Positions 8,241 to 17,013 of a DNA stretch of 64,000 nt are shown in pieces; the stretch's first letter is position 1; each line of letters starts with the position of its first letter. The notes beneath the pieces are model-generated. The model did not search any database, was not told where the DNA came from, and saw nothing but the letters and a program-made list of their open reading frames with translations. The stretch is taken from the NCBI GenBank assembly GCA_965276715.1, contig OZ255622.1, positions 310,001-374,000 on the forward strand. Direction: 5' to 3'. Made by a program: the position numbers and the translations under genes. Source of the DNA: CAXTPV01 sp965276715. Its GTDB lineage: Bacteria > Pseudomonadota > Alphaproteobacteria > Acetobacterales > Acetobacteraceae.

Positions 8241-9623
8241 GTGACAACCCGTCCCCAGCCTCGCGGCGCGCCGGCCGCCCAGTTGTTTCCCGATCCGGAC
8301 CAGCCGGGCGGCCGAGCCGGGCAGGGGATCGAACCCTCTTCCCGGCCGCTCGCCGACCGGCTGCGGCCCGCGACGCTCACCGACATCGTGGGCCAGGATC
8401 ATCTCGTGGGCGAACAAGGGGCGATCCGGCGCATGCTGGCACGTGGCAGCCTGGCAAGCCTGATCCTGTGGGGTGGCCCCGGAACCGGCAAGACCACCAT
8501 CGCGAGGCTGTTGGCGGAAGCCGCGAATCTGCGCTTCGTGCAGCTCTCAGCCGTCTTCTCCGGCGTGGCAGATCTCAAGAAGCTCTTCGACGAGGCTGCG
8601 CGCAGGTTGCAGGCGACCGGGCTCGGCACCCTCCTGTTCGTCGACGAGATCCATCGGTTCAACCGCGCGCAGCAGGACGGCTTCCTGCCGGTCGTCGAAA
8701 ACGGAACGATCGTGCTGATCGGCGCTACGACCGAGAACCCAAGCTTCGCGTTGAATGCCGCCTTGCTGTCGCGCTGCCAGGTGCTTGTCCTGCAGCGGCT
8801 CGACGACGCGGCACTGGAGCATCTGCTGGGCCGGGCCGAAGCCTTCGAGGGCCGGACGCTGCCGCTCGACAACGATGCCCGCGCGACCATGCGCGCCATG
8901 GCCGACGGCGACGGCCGCTACCTGCTCAACATGGTCGAACAGATCCTTGCCCTTGGTCCGGAACAGGCGATCGATCTCGGTCCCGCCGACCTCGCTGCAC
9001 TGCTGGCCCGTCGCGCCGTGCTCTACGACCGCGACCGCGAGGAGCACTACAACCTGATCTCAGCACTGCATAAGTCGCTTCGCGGGTCCGATCCGGATGC
9101 GTCGCTCTACTGGTTCTCGCGGATGCTGGTCGGCGGCGAGGACCCGCGCTACCTCGCCCGTAGACTGACGCGTTTCGCGGCCGAGGATATCGGCCTCGCC
9201 GACCCGTCGTCGCTCGGCCTCGCACTTGCCGCGTGGGAAGCATTCGAACGGCTCGGCAGCCCGGAGGGAGAGCTTGCCCTGGCCGAACTGGTCATCCACC
9301 TCGCTGTCGCGCCGAAGTCGAACGCCGTCTACAAGGCTTTCGGCGCCGCGATGCGGGCGGCCAGATCCACGGGAAGCCTCATGCCGCCGGCTCATATCAG
9401 GAATGCGCCGACGCGGCTGTTGCGCGACCTCGGCTACGGCAAGGGCTACGAATATGATCACGACACCGACGATGCCTTCTCCGGACAAGGGTATTTTCCG
9501 GACGACATGCCCCGTCAGACCTTCTACACGCCGACCCGCCGCGGGCTTGAGGGCGCGATCAAATCCAGGCTGGCCGAATGGTCGCGCCTGAGGGAGAGCC
9601 GCTCGCGCGGGGACGCGCAATGA
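8241..9623 (+). CDS. rarA: Replication-associated recombination ATPase RarA (MgsA)
   Basis: AAA+ ATPase related to clamp-loader and RuvB proteins that acts at stalled replication forks. With a GTG start at 8241 the product has 460 residues, near the usual 440-450. Seen: SRPLADRLRPATLTDIVGQ near the N-terminus, Walker A GGPGTGKTT near residue 78, Walker B LLFVDEIHRFN, sensor-1 IGATTENPSF, and the C-terminal tetramerisation part with SLYWFSRMLVGGEDP and YEYDHD. The frame stays open upstream, to beyond the kup start, but that part is not conserved; an ATG at 8154 would overlap kup's start. Translationally coupled to rluC through an ATGA overlap. Confidence 0.92.
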   Translation: MTTRPQPRGAPAAQLFPDPDQPGGRAGQGIEPSSRPLADRLRPATLTDIVGQDHLVGEQGAIRRMLARGSLASLILWGGPGTGKTTIARLLAEAANLRFVQLSAVFSGVADLKKLFDEAARRLQATGLGTLLFVDEIHRFNRAQQDGFLPVVENGTIVLIGATTENPSFALNAALLSRCQVLVLQRLDDAALEHLLGRAEAFEGRTLPLDNDARATMRAMADGDGRYLLNMVEQILALGPEQAIDLGPADLAALLARRAVLYDRDREEHYNLISALHKSLRGSDPDASLYWFSRMLVGGEDPRYLARRLTRFAAEDIGLADPSSLGLALAAWEAFERLGSPEGELALAELVIHLAVAPKSNAVYKAFGAAMRAARSTGSLMPPAHIRNAPTRLLRDLGYGKGYEYDHDTDDAFSGQGYFPDDMPRQTFYTPTRRGLEGAIKSRLAEWSRLRESRSRGDAQ

Positions 9624-10582
9624 CCATCGGGAGCGAAATCGTGTCCGCCGAGGAGGCGGGCATCAGGCTCGATCGGTGGTTCCGTCGCCGACATCCCGGC
9701 CTGACCCAGGGGGCGCTGCAGAAGCTGTGCCGAACCGGCCAGATCCGGATCGACGGACATCGGGCGGAAGCGGCGACCCGGCTCGCGCCTGGTCAGGCGG
9801 TCCGGATCCCGCCGCTCCGCCTCGCGCCAGGTCCCGACGGACGGATCGACCATCGCGACATCGAAGCGCTCGCCGCCATGACGATCCACGAGGATGACGA
9901 TCTCCTCATCCTCAACAAGCCGAGCGGGCTCGCCACGCAGGGCGGTCCGGGCATCGTGCACCATGTCGACGGCATGGCGGCCTCGTTGCGGGATGGGCGC
10001 GGCCGCCGTCCATTGCTGGTCCATCGCCTCGACCGCGATACGTCCGGTGTGCTCCTCCTGGCGAAGGGACCGTCGAATGCCGCTCGTCTTGCGGCACTGT
10101 TCCGGACGCGACAGATGAGAAAGACCTATTGGGCCGTCGTCGTCGGCAAGCCGGTCCCGGCCGATGGCGTCATCGACGCGCCGCTCGCACGGCTCGGCGG
10201 GGGCGCCGGGGCGCTGACCGTGCTCGCGGAACGCGGCGACGAGGACGGCGCGGCCGCACGCACCGAATACAGGACCGTCGATGCCGCGGCCCGACGTCTC
10301 GCCTGGCTTGAGTTGGTGCCGCTGACCGGGCGCACCCATCAGCTGCGTGTCCATTGCGAGGCAATCGGCGTGCCGATCCTGGGCGACCCGAAATACGGCG
10401 AGGGGCGCTCGCGGATGGACGGCTTCCCCACCTGCCTGCATCTCCATGCTCGAGCCTTGTCCTTCGTCCATCCTGACGGTGCGGCACTCACCGTCACCGC
10501 GCCGCTCCCGGCCCACATGAGCGAGACCTTTCGTCAACTCGGCTTCGCGCCGGGCCGGGCACCGGTCATCGAGCGTTCCTGA
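9620..10582 (+). CDS. rluC: RluA-family 23S rRNA pseudouridine synthase (RluC-like)
   Basis: Isomerises uridines to pseudouridine in 23S rRNA. The 320-residue product has an N-terminal S4 RNA-binding domain (GIRLDRWFRRRHPGLTQG, about residues 13-30) and the RluA catalytic domain with HRLDRDTSGVLLLAK near residue 135, whose second Asp is the catalytic residue. RTHQLRVH and GDPKYG follow as expected. The start at 9620 overlaps the rarA stop by four bases; upstream codons in the same frame lie inside rarA. RluC versus RluD cannot be settled from sequence alone, but the S4 domain and rarA neighbourhood fit RluC of alphaproteobacteria. Confidence 0.88.
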   Translation: MTIGSEIVSAEEAGIRLDRWFRRRHPGLTQGALQKLCRTGQIRIDGHRAEAATRLAPGQAVRIPPLRLAPGPDGRIDHRDIEALAAMTIHEDDDLLILNKPSGLATQGGPGIVHHVDGMAASLRDGRGRRPLLVHRLDRDTSGVLLLAKGPSNAARLAALFRTRQMRKTYWAVVVGKPVPADGVIDAPLARLGGGAGALTVLAERGDEDGAAARTEYRTVDAAARRLAWLELVPLTGRTHQLRVHCEAIGVPILGDPKYGEGRSRMDGFPTCLHLHARALSFVHPDGAALTVTAPLPAHMSETFRQLGFAPGRAPVIERS

Positions 10583-12691
10583 ATGTCACCTCGAGCGTCC
10601 GCCCGCGTCCGGCCGATCCTCATCCTGCTGGGGTTGGCGCTGTTGCTGGCCGTCGCCTCGATCGTGGTCAGGCGGCTGGATGCGAATGCCTTCAAGCCGC
10701 GGCTGGAGGCGTCCTTCGAGCGTGCCACCGGCCGTGTCTTGCGCATCGCCGGTCCGCTCCACCTCAGCCTGCTGCCTTCGCCCGGGTTCGTGGCCGACGA
10801 CGTCTCGATCGACAACCTTCCGGGCGGTTCGCGACCGGCGATGTTCGTGGCGCGAAAAGTCGCGGGAAGCGTCGATCTATTCGCCCTGCTCCACCGGACC
10901 ATCCACGTCGAGAGCGTGACGTTCACCGATCCAGACATCCTGCTCGAGGAGGTCGGCGGCCGACCGAACTGGCGCTTCCAGCGTTCGCCGGCCGACGGTG
11001 GCAACGCCTCGACCCATGCCCACGCCGCAGCCAGACCCGGCTACCGCATCAGCGAACTCGATGCCGCGGGAGGCAGGATAGCCTGGCGAGGACTTGGGAA
11101 GGCCGGAAGCGGCGCCGTCACGATCGACCGCCTGCACGCCCAGCAGCAGGACCAATCCTCGTCGACGCTCTTCATCGCCGGTCACCACCGACAGACAGCG
11201 TTCTCGCTCTCGCTTGCAGCGGGACCCCGCTCCCTCGCGGTATCGTCGGCGGGGCAGATGCCGGTTCGCGCCACGCTGTCGCTCGGTCATGGCGAAAATG
11301 GCGACCGGCTCCATCTCGACGGCAATGTCGATCTCGAAGCCGGTCGGATCGACGGGCGTATCCATGCCATCCTGCCGCAAGTGGCGGATCTGAACGGTCT
11401 GTTCCCGCACGCCGCCCTGCCGACGGCCTCCGACGTCACCCTCGATGCAAATCTTGTCGCCGATCGATCGGGACAATGGCGGATCTCGCGCTTCGCCGGC
11501 GCCGGTCGACGGCTCGATCTGACCGCCTATCGCGCCGGCCTTCTCGTGGATCACGTCACTGCCACGGCGAACGCGCCCGGTGCACCGCTTTCGATCGACG
11601 TCGCGGGTTCTTTCAAACAAGTTTCTTTCAGTATCAATGGTGTACTCGGATCGCTTGAGTTCTGGCTTGCACGATCCAGCCGTGCGCCGATCGATGTGGC
11701 ACTGTCGACGGCCGACAATACCGCCTCGGTCCGAGGATCGCTGTCGCGCCAGGACAGCCGGCAGTACGGTGTCGCGGCCGATCTGTCGCTGCATCTACCC
11801 GACCCTTCACGCCTGAACGCCGGCTTCGGCCTGGCGCTCCAGCCTGCGACGGTTGCAGGCAGGCTCGCCATGTCGGGCCGCTCGCCGACCGACTTTTCGG
11901 GTTCGCTCGATGCGGCGACGCTGCGGGTCGGGAACGCCGACCTGTCCCGCTCGCGACTGGAAGCGACGATCACGCGGGGACTGCTGGTCCTGCGGTCCTC
12001 GTTCCCGGACGCCTCGCCATGGATCATCTGGCGAGAAGACCTTGGTCGGGTCCCGCACCATGTCGTCATCAGGCTCGAGGGAAGCAGCCTGCCGGCGGCT
12101 CCGCTGTTCTCGCTGGCGACAGGCGGTCCGTTGGTCGACGGCAAGCTCACGATCAGGGCGATGATCGAGGCGAACGCAACCGGTTCCCAACTCGATGCCG
12201 CGACAATCAACGGTCCGTTCGACATGACCCTGATCGATGCGAGTTTGGAACCTTCCCTGCTGCGGGGCGTGCTCGGCGAGGTGTTGCGAACCGCGCACCT
12301 GCCGAACATGGCGTCACCGTCGGCCCGAATACGCTGCGCCAACGGCGTCGGCGTCATCACCAACGGCACCGTGGCGGTCAAGCAGTTGGCAGTTGCATCT
12401 CCGGTACTCACCATGACTGGTCGCGGGGACATCGATCTGCCTCGTGGAGTGCTGGATTTTGATCTGCAGCCAATCCTTCGCCTCGGCCCGACGGATCTCG
12501 CGACCAGCGTCGCCCTGTCTGGAACGACGACATCACCGATCGCAACGCTGGAGCCCAATGACGGTCGGGTCGGCTTTCAAATCGGACATGTGCAGGGTAC
12601 AGATCTCGGGCGATGCGCGGCAACGGTGGATCGACCACGCAAGCCGCCCAAGCCGGCCGATTTCCTGCGCGCGCTCGGCATCCTTCGGTAG
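10583..12691 (+). CDS. AsmA family protein
   Basis: Inner-membrane-anchored periplasmic protein of the AsmA/TamB/YhdP group, whose members help move lipids between membranes. The 702-residue product has one N-terminal membrane segment (about residues 10-28) and then the AsmA N-domain (DANAFKPRLEASFERATGRVLRIAG...LLPSPGFVADDVSIDN), a long beta-rich middle, and a C-terminal AsmA_2-like part (NGPFDMTLIDASLEPS...VLDFDLQPILRLGPTD). The ATG follows the rluC stop directly, so the genes are probably co-transcribed. Which AsmA-like paralogue this is cannot be told from the sequence. Confidence 0.85.
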   Translation: MSPRASARVRPILILLGLALLLAVASIVVRRLDANAFKPRLEASFERATGRVLRIAGPLHLSLLPSPGFVADDVSIDNLPGGSRPAMFVARKVAGSVDLFALLHRTIHVESVTFTDPDILLEEVGGRPNWRFQRSPADGGNASTHAHAAARPGYRISELDAAGGRIAWRGLGKAGSGAVTIDRLHAQQQDQSSSTLFIAGHHRQTAFSLSLAAGPRSLAVSSAGQMPVRATLSLGHGENGDRLHLDGNVDLEAGRIDGRIHAILPQVADLNGLFPHAALPTASDVTLDANLVADRSGQWRISRFAGAGRRLDLTAYRAGLLVDHVTATANAPGAPLSIDVAGSFKQVSFSINGVLGSLEFWLARSSRAPIDVALSTADNTASVRGSLSRQDSRQYGVAADLSLHLPDPSRLNAGFGLALQPATVAGRLAMSGRSPTDFSGSLDAATLRVGNADLSRSRLEATITRGLLVLRSSFPDASPWIIWREDLGRVPHHVVIRLEGSSLPAAPLFSLATGGPLVDGKLTIRAMIEANATGSQLDAATINGPFDMTLIDASLEPSLLRGVLGEVLRTAHLPNMASPSARIRCANGVGVITNGTVAVKQLAVASPVLTMTGRGDIDLPRGVLDFDLQPILRLGPTDLATSVALSGTTTSPIATLEPNDGRVGFQIGHVQGTDLGRCAATVDRPRKPPKPADFLRALGILR

Positions 12692-12982
12692 ATGCCGAGA
12701 GACTAGCAACATCTCACGAGGAAGTGATCGAATTGCGCGAAACCCGCCCTGATCACGGAAACGGGATTTAAGTAGCTGAGGGTAAAGCATCGACGTTTGG
12801 GCGGGGAGTTCGCCGAGCCTTCCAAACGTTGCCGACGTCTTCACGGTGAGCCGGGCTTGCTCTTGCGTCGGCATGACATCGGGCCAAACCTTGGCATGCC
12901 GTGAATCGACGCGACGGATGGTTACACACGGCAATGCGCGCGGCTGATAGCCTCGCCACAGGTTGATAGCGGGAGCGGCGCG
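12692..12982. other. Intergenic region between asmA and small membrane gene
   Basis: About 290 bases of lower-GC sequence. I see no supported gene or RNA on either strand, and no clear terminator after asmA. It presumably carries the promoter of the following genes. Confidence 0.5.
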
Positions 12983-13126
12983 ATGGACGAGGATCACGGC
13001 AGTCAATCGAGGCCGCCACGTCGTCTCGGTTATCGGATTTCGGGTGCTTTCGCGATCCTCGCAATGGGATCCTGGGTCGTCCTTGCCGCCATCCCAATGG
13101 TTGTTGCGATCGTGGCCCTGACCTGA
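12983..13126 (+). CDS. Small single-pass membrane protein, hypothetical
   Basis: A 47-residue reading frame with a basic N-terminal part (RPPRRLGYR, residues 10-18) and one long hydrophobic segment (about residues 21-46) ending in VAIVALT. GGGAG lies about eight bases before the ATG. It ends 74 bases before the first canonical start of the OPT transporter gene, whose open frame reaches back into this gene, so the two could be coupled or could be one gene disrupted by a frame change. No family recognised. Confidence 0.45.
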   Translation: MDEDHGSQSRPPRRLGYRISGAFAILAMGSWVVLAAIPMVVAIVALT

Positions 13127-13200
13127 GTGCTGCACTCAAGCAAGAGGTAACGCCCACCCAGCGTCATCCGCGCTTCTTCTCGGCACCCGTTCTCCTGCTC

Positions 13201-14736
13201 GTGACGCCTTTGTGCGTCCTCGGCTCCATCGTCGGAGTTCAGGTTCTCGTCAGGCTCGGTGTGACCACGAACACGTCCCTGATCGGGGCGCTTGCCGGCA
13301 TGGCGCTGGGCCGCCTGCCATTCACCGGCTTGCGGGTCTTTCGTTCGCCGCATGTTCAGAACCTCGCGCAGAGCGCGATCTCGGCCAGCACGTTCGGTGC
13401 CGCCAACAGCCTGATGTTGCCGATCGGCATTCCGTTTCTTCTCGGACGAGCCGACCTCGTCTGGCCGATGCTGATCGGGGCCATGCTCGCGATGCTGCTC
13501 GACGCGACCCTGCTCTACCGCATGTTCGGATCGCGCGTCTTTCCGGCCGAGGGGGCGTGGCCACCCGGCGTCGCGGCGGCCGAGGCGATCGAAGCCGGCG
13601 ACAAGGGCGGAAAACGCACCGTGATTCTGGGTGGCGGCCTCGCGCTCGGTGTCACCGGTTCGCTCGCGGGTGTCCCGATGGCCGGCTTCGGCGTCGCGTT
13701 CATCGGCAATGCCGCTGCCCTGTTCGCATTCGCGACCGGTCTGCTGCTGCGTGGATATCCGGGTGTCGTGTCTGCCCGATTCAGCCTGTTCGCGCGGGTC
13801 GTCCCGGGCGGGGATCTCGGCCGGACGCACATTCCGCAGGCGATGATGCTCGGCGCGGGGCTGTTGGCTCTGTGTCAGGTCATCTACACGCTCTCCCGTC
13901 GCCGCGACGAGAACTCGGAGGCCAGCCGCAGCATCGACCGCCTGCTGCCGAGGACCCTCGGCGTGGGCGCCGCCCTTTATCTCGCGATTGCTTCCATCAT
14001 CGCGCTCGCAGCCGGGTTCGAGACCGCGATGCCGATCGGCCTGCTGGTCACCTTCGTGCTCTATGCCGCCTTCGCGGCCCTGCTGCACGAACTGATCATC
14101 GGTCTGGCCGGCATGCATTCCGGCTGGTTCCCGGCCTTCGCGGTCGCCGTGGTCAGCCTCGGGATCGGCCTGCTGATCGGATTTCCGCCCGCTCCGTTGG
14201 CGTTGCTCACGGGCTTTACCGCATCCACCGGCCCCGCCTTCGCCGACATGGGCTGTGACCTGAAGGCAGGCTTTCTCTTGCGAGGCGAAGGAAGCGATCC
14301 GGATTTCGAGCAGGATGGCAGGCGGCAGCAATATATCGCAGCCATGTTCGCCCTGTTGATCGCCTGCGTCGTCGTGATGGTCACGTTCCATGGCTACTTC
14401 ACGCGCGGCCAGATTGCGCCGGTCGATCATGTCTTCGTCGACGCCATCAAGGCGGGTTCGAACAAAGCTGTCGCGCATGTCCTGCTCATCTGGGCGATCC
14501 CCGGCGCGCTGCTGCAACTGGCCGGCGGACCTCGCCGTCAACTGGGTGTCATGTTCGCGACGGGCCTGCTGTTGCACGCGCCGCTCGCCGGCTGGGCGAT
14601 CCTCGCCGGCCTGTCGACCAGGGCAATCTGGATCAGGGCGGCCGGCACGACATCTCGGTCCTCGATGCAGGTCTTCGCGGCGGGGTGCATCGCCGGCGAT
14701 GCCCTGCTCAGCTTCGGCCGTGCCGTCACACGATAG
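13201..14736 (+). CDS. OPT-family oligopeptide/metal-chelate transporter
   Basis: Polytopic membrane protein of the OPT (oligopeptide/Yellow-Stripe-like) superfamily, which imports small peptides or metal chelates with protons. About 14 hydrophobic segments are visible; NLAQSAISASTFGAANSLMLP and FPAEGAWPPGVAAAEAIEAGD match the conserved core, and the second half has GMHSGWFPAFAV and ADMGCDLKAGFL. The start is uncertain: GTG at 13201 is the first canonical start in frame, but it falls inside what should be the first membrane segment, and open, plausible coding sequence continues upstream to about 12,970 with no ATG, GTG or TTG. A CTG overlapping the preceding stop (13123) is one alternative; the family length (usually 550-700) also suggests N-terminal loss. 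Substrate unknown. Confidence 0.75.
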   Translation: MTPLCVLGSIVGVQVLVRLGVTTNTSLIGALAGMALGRLPFTGLRVFRSPHVQNLAQSAISASTFGAANSLMLPIGIPFLLGRADLVWPMLIGAMLAMLLDATLLYRMFGSRVFPAEGAWPPGVAAAEAIEAGDKGGKRTVILGGGLALGVTGSLAGVPMAGFGVAFIGNAAALFAFATGLLLRGYPGVVSARFSLFARVVPGGDLGRTHIPQAMMLGAGLLALCQVIYTLSRRRDENSEASRSIDRLLPRTLGVGAALYLAIASIIALAAGFETAMPIGLLVTFVLYAAFAALLHELIIGLAGMHSGWFPAFAVAVVSLGIGLLIGFPPAPLALLTGFTASTGPAFADMGCDLKAGFLLRGEGSDPDFEQDGRRQQYIAAMFALLIACVVVMVTFHGYFTRGQIAPVDHVFVDAIKAGSNKAVAHVLLIWAIPGALLQLAGGPRRQLGVMFATGLLLHAPLAGWAILAGLSTRAIWIRAAGTTSRSSMQVFAAGCIAGDALLSFGRAVTR

Positions 14737-14853
14737 ACACTCATCGCCAGCCATCGTCCCGCTCGCGCATCAGGATACTTGACGCATCCTCCGGACCGGA
14801 TGCCTGCTTACCCTGCTCCAACCGGCAAAGACCGCGTGGGGCGGGGGAGAGAT

Positions 14854-15333
14854 ATGTCGGTCCAGAATATATTGGAGCCTGGACGCGGACTTGCGGGATA
14901 TCTCCCGGAAGGTCGTGCGTCATTTTCCACCGACGAGTGCGCCGGGATCGCGATCGGCAGCCGGCTACAGACACGACGCGGAGAAATCCTGATCGAGCAC
15001 CTCAAGGTAGGAGAAGAAATCCTGACGTCGTGCGGCCGGTTCTCGAAGGTCAGATCACGCAGCGTCGTGCTCCAGCCGCGGTCACGCCAGGTCGCGTTGC
15101 GTGGACGCGCCGTCAGGATCAGGCGCGATGCATTCGGCTCGATGCAGCCTTGTCGTGATCTGGTCGTCAGTCCTGGCCAGATCATCTTCATCGACGGCCG
15201 ATCTGAGCTCGTGGCGGCGCTGATCAACGCAAGCACGGTGATCCGGGAAGACCTCTGCTCAGGCATGGTCAGGATCGAATTGGCTCATCCTGTCGCCATG
15301 ATGGTCGAATGCCTGGCGATGCGAAGCGCCTAG
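14854..15333 (+). CDS. Hint-domain (Hedgehog/intein type) protein
   Basis: The 159-residue product has the start of a Hint fold: CAGIAIGSRLQTRRGEILIE (Cys about residue 30), followed by HLKVGEEILTSCG and a late PGQIIFIDG block. Stand-alone Hint-domain proteins of this layout are frequent in Acetobacteraceae and Rhodobacteraceae, where their role is unknown. The ATG at 14854 follows a GGGGGAGAG ribosome binding site; longer forms from upstream ATGs are less likely. Canonical inteins end in HN and are followed by an extein; here the chain ends a few residues after AHPVAMMVECLA, so self-splicing is not expected. Convergent with ispF. Confidence 0.65.
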   Translation: MSVQNILEPGRGLAGYLPEGRASFSTDECAGIAIGSRLQTRRGEILIEHLKVGEEILTSCGRFSKVRSRSVVLQPRSRQVALRGRAVRIRRDAFGSMQPCRDLVVSPGQIIFIDGRSELVAALINASTVIREDLCSGMVRIELAHPVAMMVECLAMRSA

Positions 15334-15334
15334 G

Positions 15335-15351
15335 CGGTCGATCGGCGACCG
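15335..15351. terminator. Stem-loop between convergent Hint and ispF genes
   Basis: Six-base arms (15335-15340 with 15346-15351) around a five-base loop in the 23 bases between the two stop codons. There is no T-run, so terminator function is uncertain. Confidence 0.3.
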
Positions 15352-15356
15352 GCCCG

Positions 15357-15839
15357 TCAATCCGGCAGCATCACGATGACGGCCGCCTGGGCTGCCATCC
15401 CCTCCTCGCGTCCAACGAACCCCAAGCGTTCGGTCGTTGTCGCCTTGACCGATACGTGGCCGACGGGGATGTCGAGCAGGCTGGCGAGGCGGTCACGCAT
15501 GGCCTGCACGTGGGGCGCGATCCTGGGCCGCTCGCACAGCAGGGTGACATCCACGGATGTCAAAGCCCCCCTCCGTGCGGCGACGCGCATCGCGGCGTGG
15601 CTCAGAAAGCGCGCGCTATCCGCGTCCCTCCACTGCAAGTCCGTCGGCGGGAAGTGCCGTCCGATATCGCCCTCGGCAAGCGCCCCGTAGATCGCATCGC
15701 ACAGGGCGTGGATCCCGACATCCGCGTCGGAGTGCCCGGTCAACCCATGCGTGTGAGGTAGCGTCACGCCACAGAGAACCAGCGGCCGGCCGGTCTGCAA
15801 CGCATGCACGTCATAACCGATCCCGATGCGAGGGGTCAT
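15357..15839 (-). CDS. ispF: 2-C-methyl-D-erythritol 2,4-cyclodiphosphate synthase IspF
   Basis: Converts CDP-methylerythritol 2-phosphate to the cyclic diphosphate with loss of CMP, in the MEP isoprenoid pathway. The 160-residue product shows the metal ligands DVH (residues 10-12) and His44 in VGIHALCDAIYG, plus GDIGRHFPPTD and the C-terminal VKATTTERLGFVGREEGMAAQA block, all typical. In many alphaproteobacteria IspF is fused behind IspD and lies just before dusB in the same direction; here it is stand-alone and on the opposite strand, so ispD must be elsewhere. Its start is 106 bases from dusB, divergent. Confidence 0.95.
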   Translation of the reverse strand: MTPRIGIGYDVHALQTGRPLVLCGVTLPHTHGLTGHSDADVGIHALCDAIYGALAEGDIGRHFPPTDLQWRDADSARFLSHAAMRVAARRGALTSVDVTLLCERPRIAPHVQAMRDRLASLLDIPVGHVSVKATTTERLGFVGREEGMAAQAAVIVMLPD

Positions 15840-15945
15840 CGAAGCCGTCCTTGTCTGTTATCTCAGCGGCTGCCACGTGATCCAATCCCCGTCAACGACG
15901 GGCCTTCGCATTGCGCCACGAGAGTGATCCGTCTAATTTGCACAA

Positions 15946-17013
15946 ATGCTGGGCAAATCTAAACTCAAGCCGATCTCGATCGGGTCGTTGACGATCGGAT
16001 CTCCCGTGATCCTGGCGCCGATGTCGGGTGTCACCGATCTGCCGTTCAGGCGCCTGGCCAGGCGCCTCGGAGCCGGACTTGTCGTGTCGGAGATGATCGC
16101 GTCCTGGGCGATGGTGCGTGAGAACGCGGCGACCCTCCGCATGGCGGAAGTCGGGGAGGGCGGACTGAACGCGGTCCAGCTCGCCGGTTGCGAGCCTGCA
16201 GCCATGGCGGAGGCCGCGCGCATCGCCGTCGGCCGCGGGGCAGATCTGATCGACATCAATTTCGGCTGTCCGGTCAAGAAGGTCGCCGTCGGCCAGCAGG
16301 CCGGCTCCGCGCTGATGCGCGACGAAATGGCCGCGGCGCGTCTTCTCGAGGCGACGGTTCGCGCCGTGCCCGTGCCCGTCACCTTGAAGATGCGGATGGG
16401 ATGGGACCATTCACGCCTGAACGCGCCTGCTCTGGCGCGAACGGCTGAGAATTGCGGCATCCGCATGGTCACAATCCACGGCCGAACCCGGCAGCAATTC
16501 TATCAGGGAGATGCTGACTGGGCGTTCGTGGGTTCGGTCAAGTCGGCCGTTGGCATTCCGGTCATCGTCAATGGCGACATCAGGTCTCCCGAGGATGCGG
16601 ACCATGCACTGTCCGCATCCGGCGCCGATGGCGTCATGGTCGGAAGGGGCTGCTATGGCCGGCCCTGGCTCCCCGGTTCGCTCAGCCGGTATCTTGGTGG
16701 TGACGCGTTTCCCGATGAACCCGATCTCGCGGCGGAGAAGACCATCCTTTCCGAGCATTACGAGGCGATGTTGCTCCATTTTGGCCAGGTGCCAGGCATG
16801 AGGATGGCGCGCAAGCATATCGGTTGGTATTCGGCAGGTCTGCCCGGTTCCGCCTCGTTCCGTGCCGTCGTCAACAGGATCGACGATTGCAGGGTCGCGA
16901 AGTCGACCATCGCGAGGTTCTACGACGATCTGATCGATCGGTCGTTCGTGCGACCGCCACGACACGTTGCGCGCGAGGCTGCCGAGCCGGAGCCGATCGC
17001 TTGGGCAGCTTGA
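15946..17013 (+). CDS. dusB: tRNA-dihydrouridine synthase DusB (NifR3)
   Basis: FMN-dependent reductase that makes dihydrouridine in tRNA. The 355-residue product has the TIM-barrel start LAPMSGVTDLPFRRLARR, the catalytic Cys108 in NFGCPV, KMRMGWD, TIHGRTRQQFYQGDADW and GRGCYGRPW. This gene heads the dusB-ntrBC-ntrYX-hfq-hflX string seen in many alphaproteobacteria. Its stop overlaps the proposed TTG start of ntrB (TTGA), so the two are likely coupled. Start at 15946 gives the usual length. Confidence 0.95.
   Translation: MLGKSKLKPISIGSLTIGSPVILAPMSGVTDLPFRRLARRLGAGLVVSEMIASWAMVRENAATLRMAEVGEGGLNAVQLAGCEPAAMAEAARIAVGRGADLIDINFGCPVKKVAVGQQAGSALMRDEMAAARLLEATVRAVPVPVTLKMRMGWDHSRLNAPALARTAENCGIRMVTIHGRTRQQFYQGDADWAFVGSVKSAVGIPVIVNGDIRSPEDADHALSASGADGVMVGRGCYGRPWLPGSLSRYLGGDAFPDEPDLAAEKTILSEHYEAMLLHFGQVPGMRMARKHIGWYSAGLPGSASFRAVVNRIDDCRVAKSTIARFYDDLIDRSFVRPPRHVAREAAEPEPIAWAA

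Noticed and set aside
13030..14754. 574-codon minus-strand frame opposite the OPT transporter
   Set aside because: It is a high-GC antisense shadow with Glu/Asp/Arg/Gln-rich composition; the plus strand has a clear membrane-transporter sequence.
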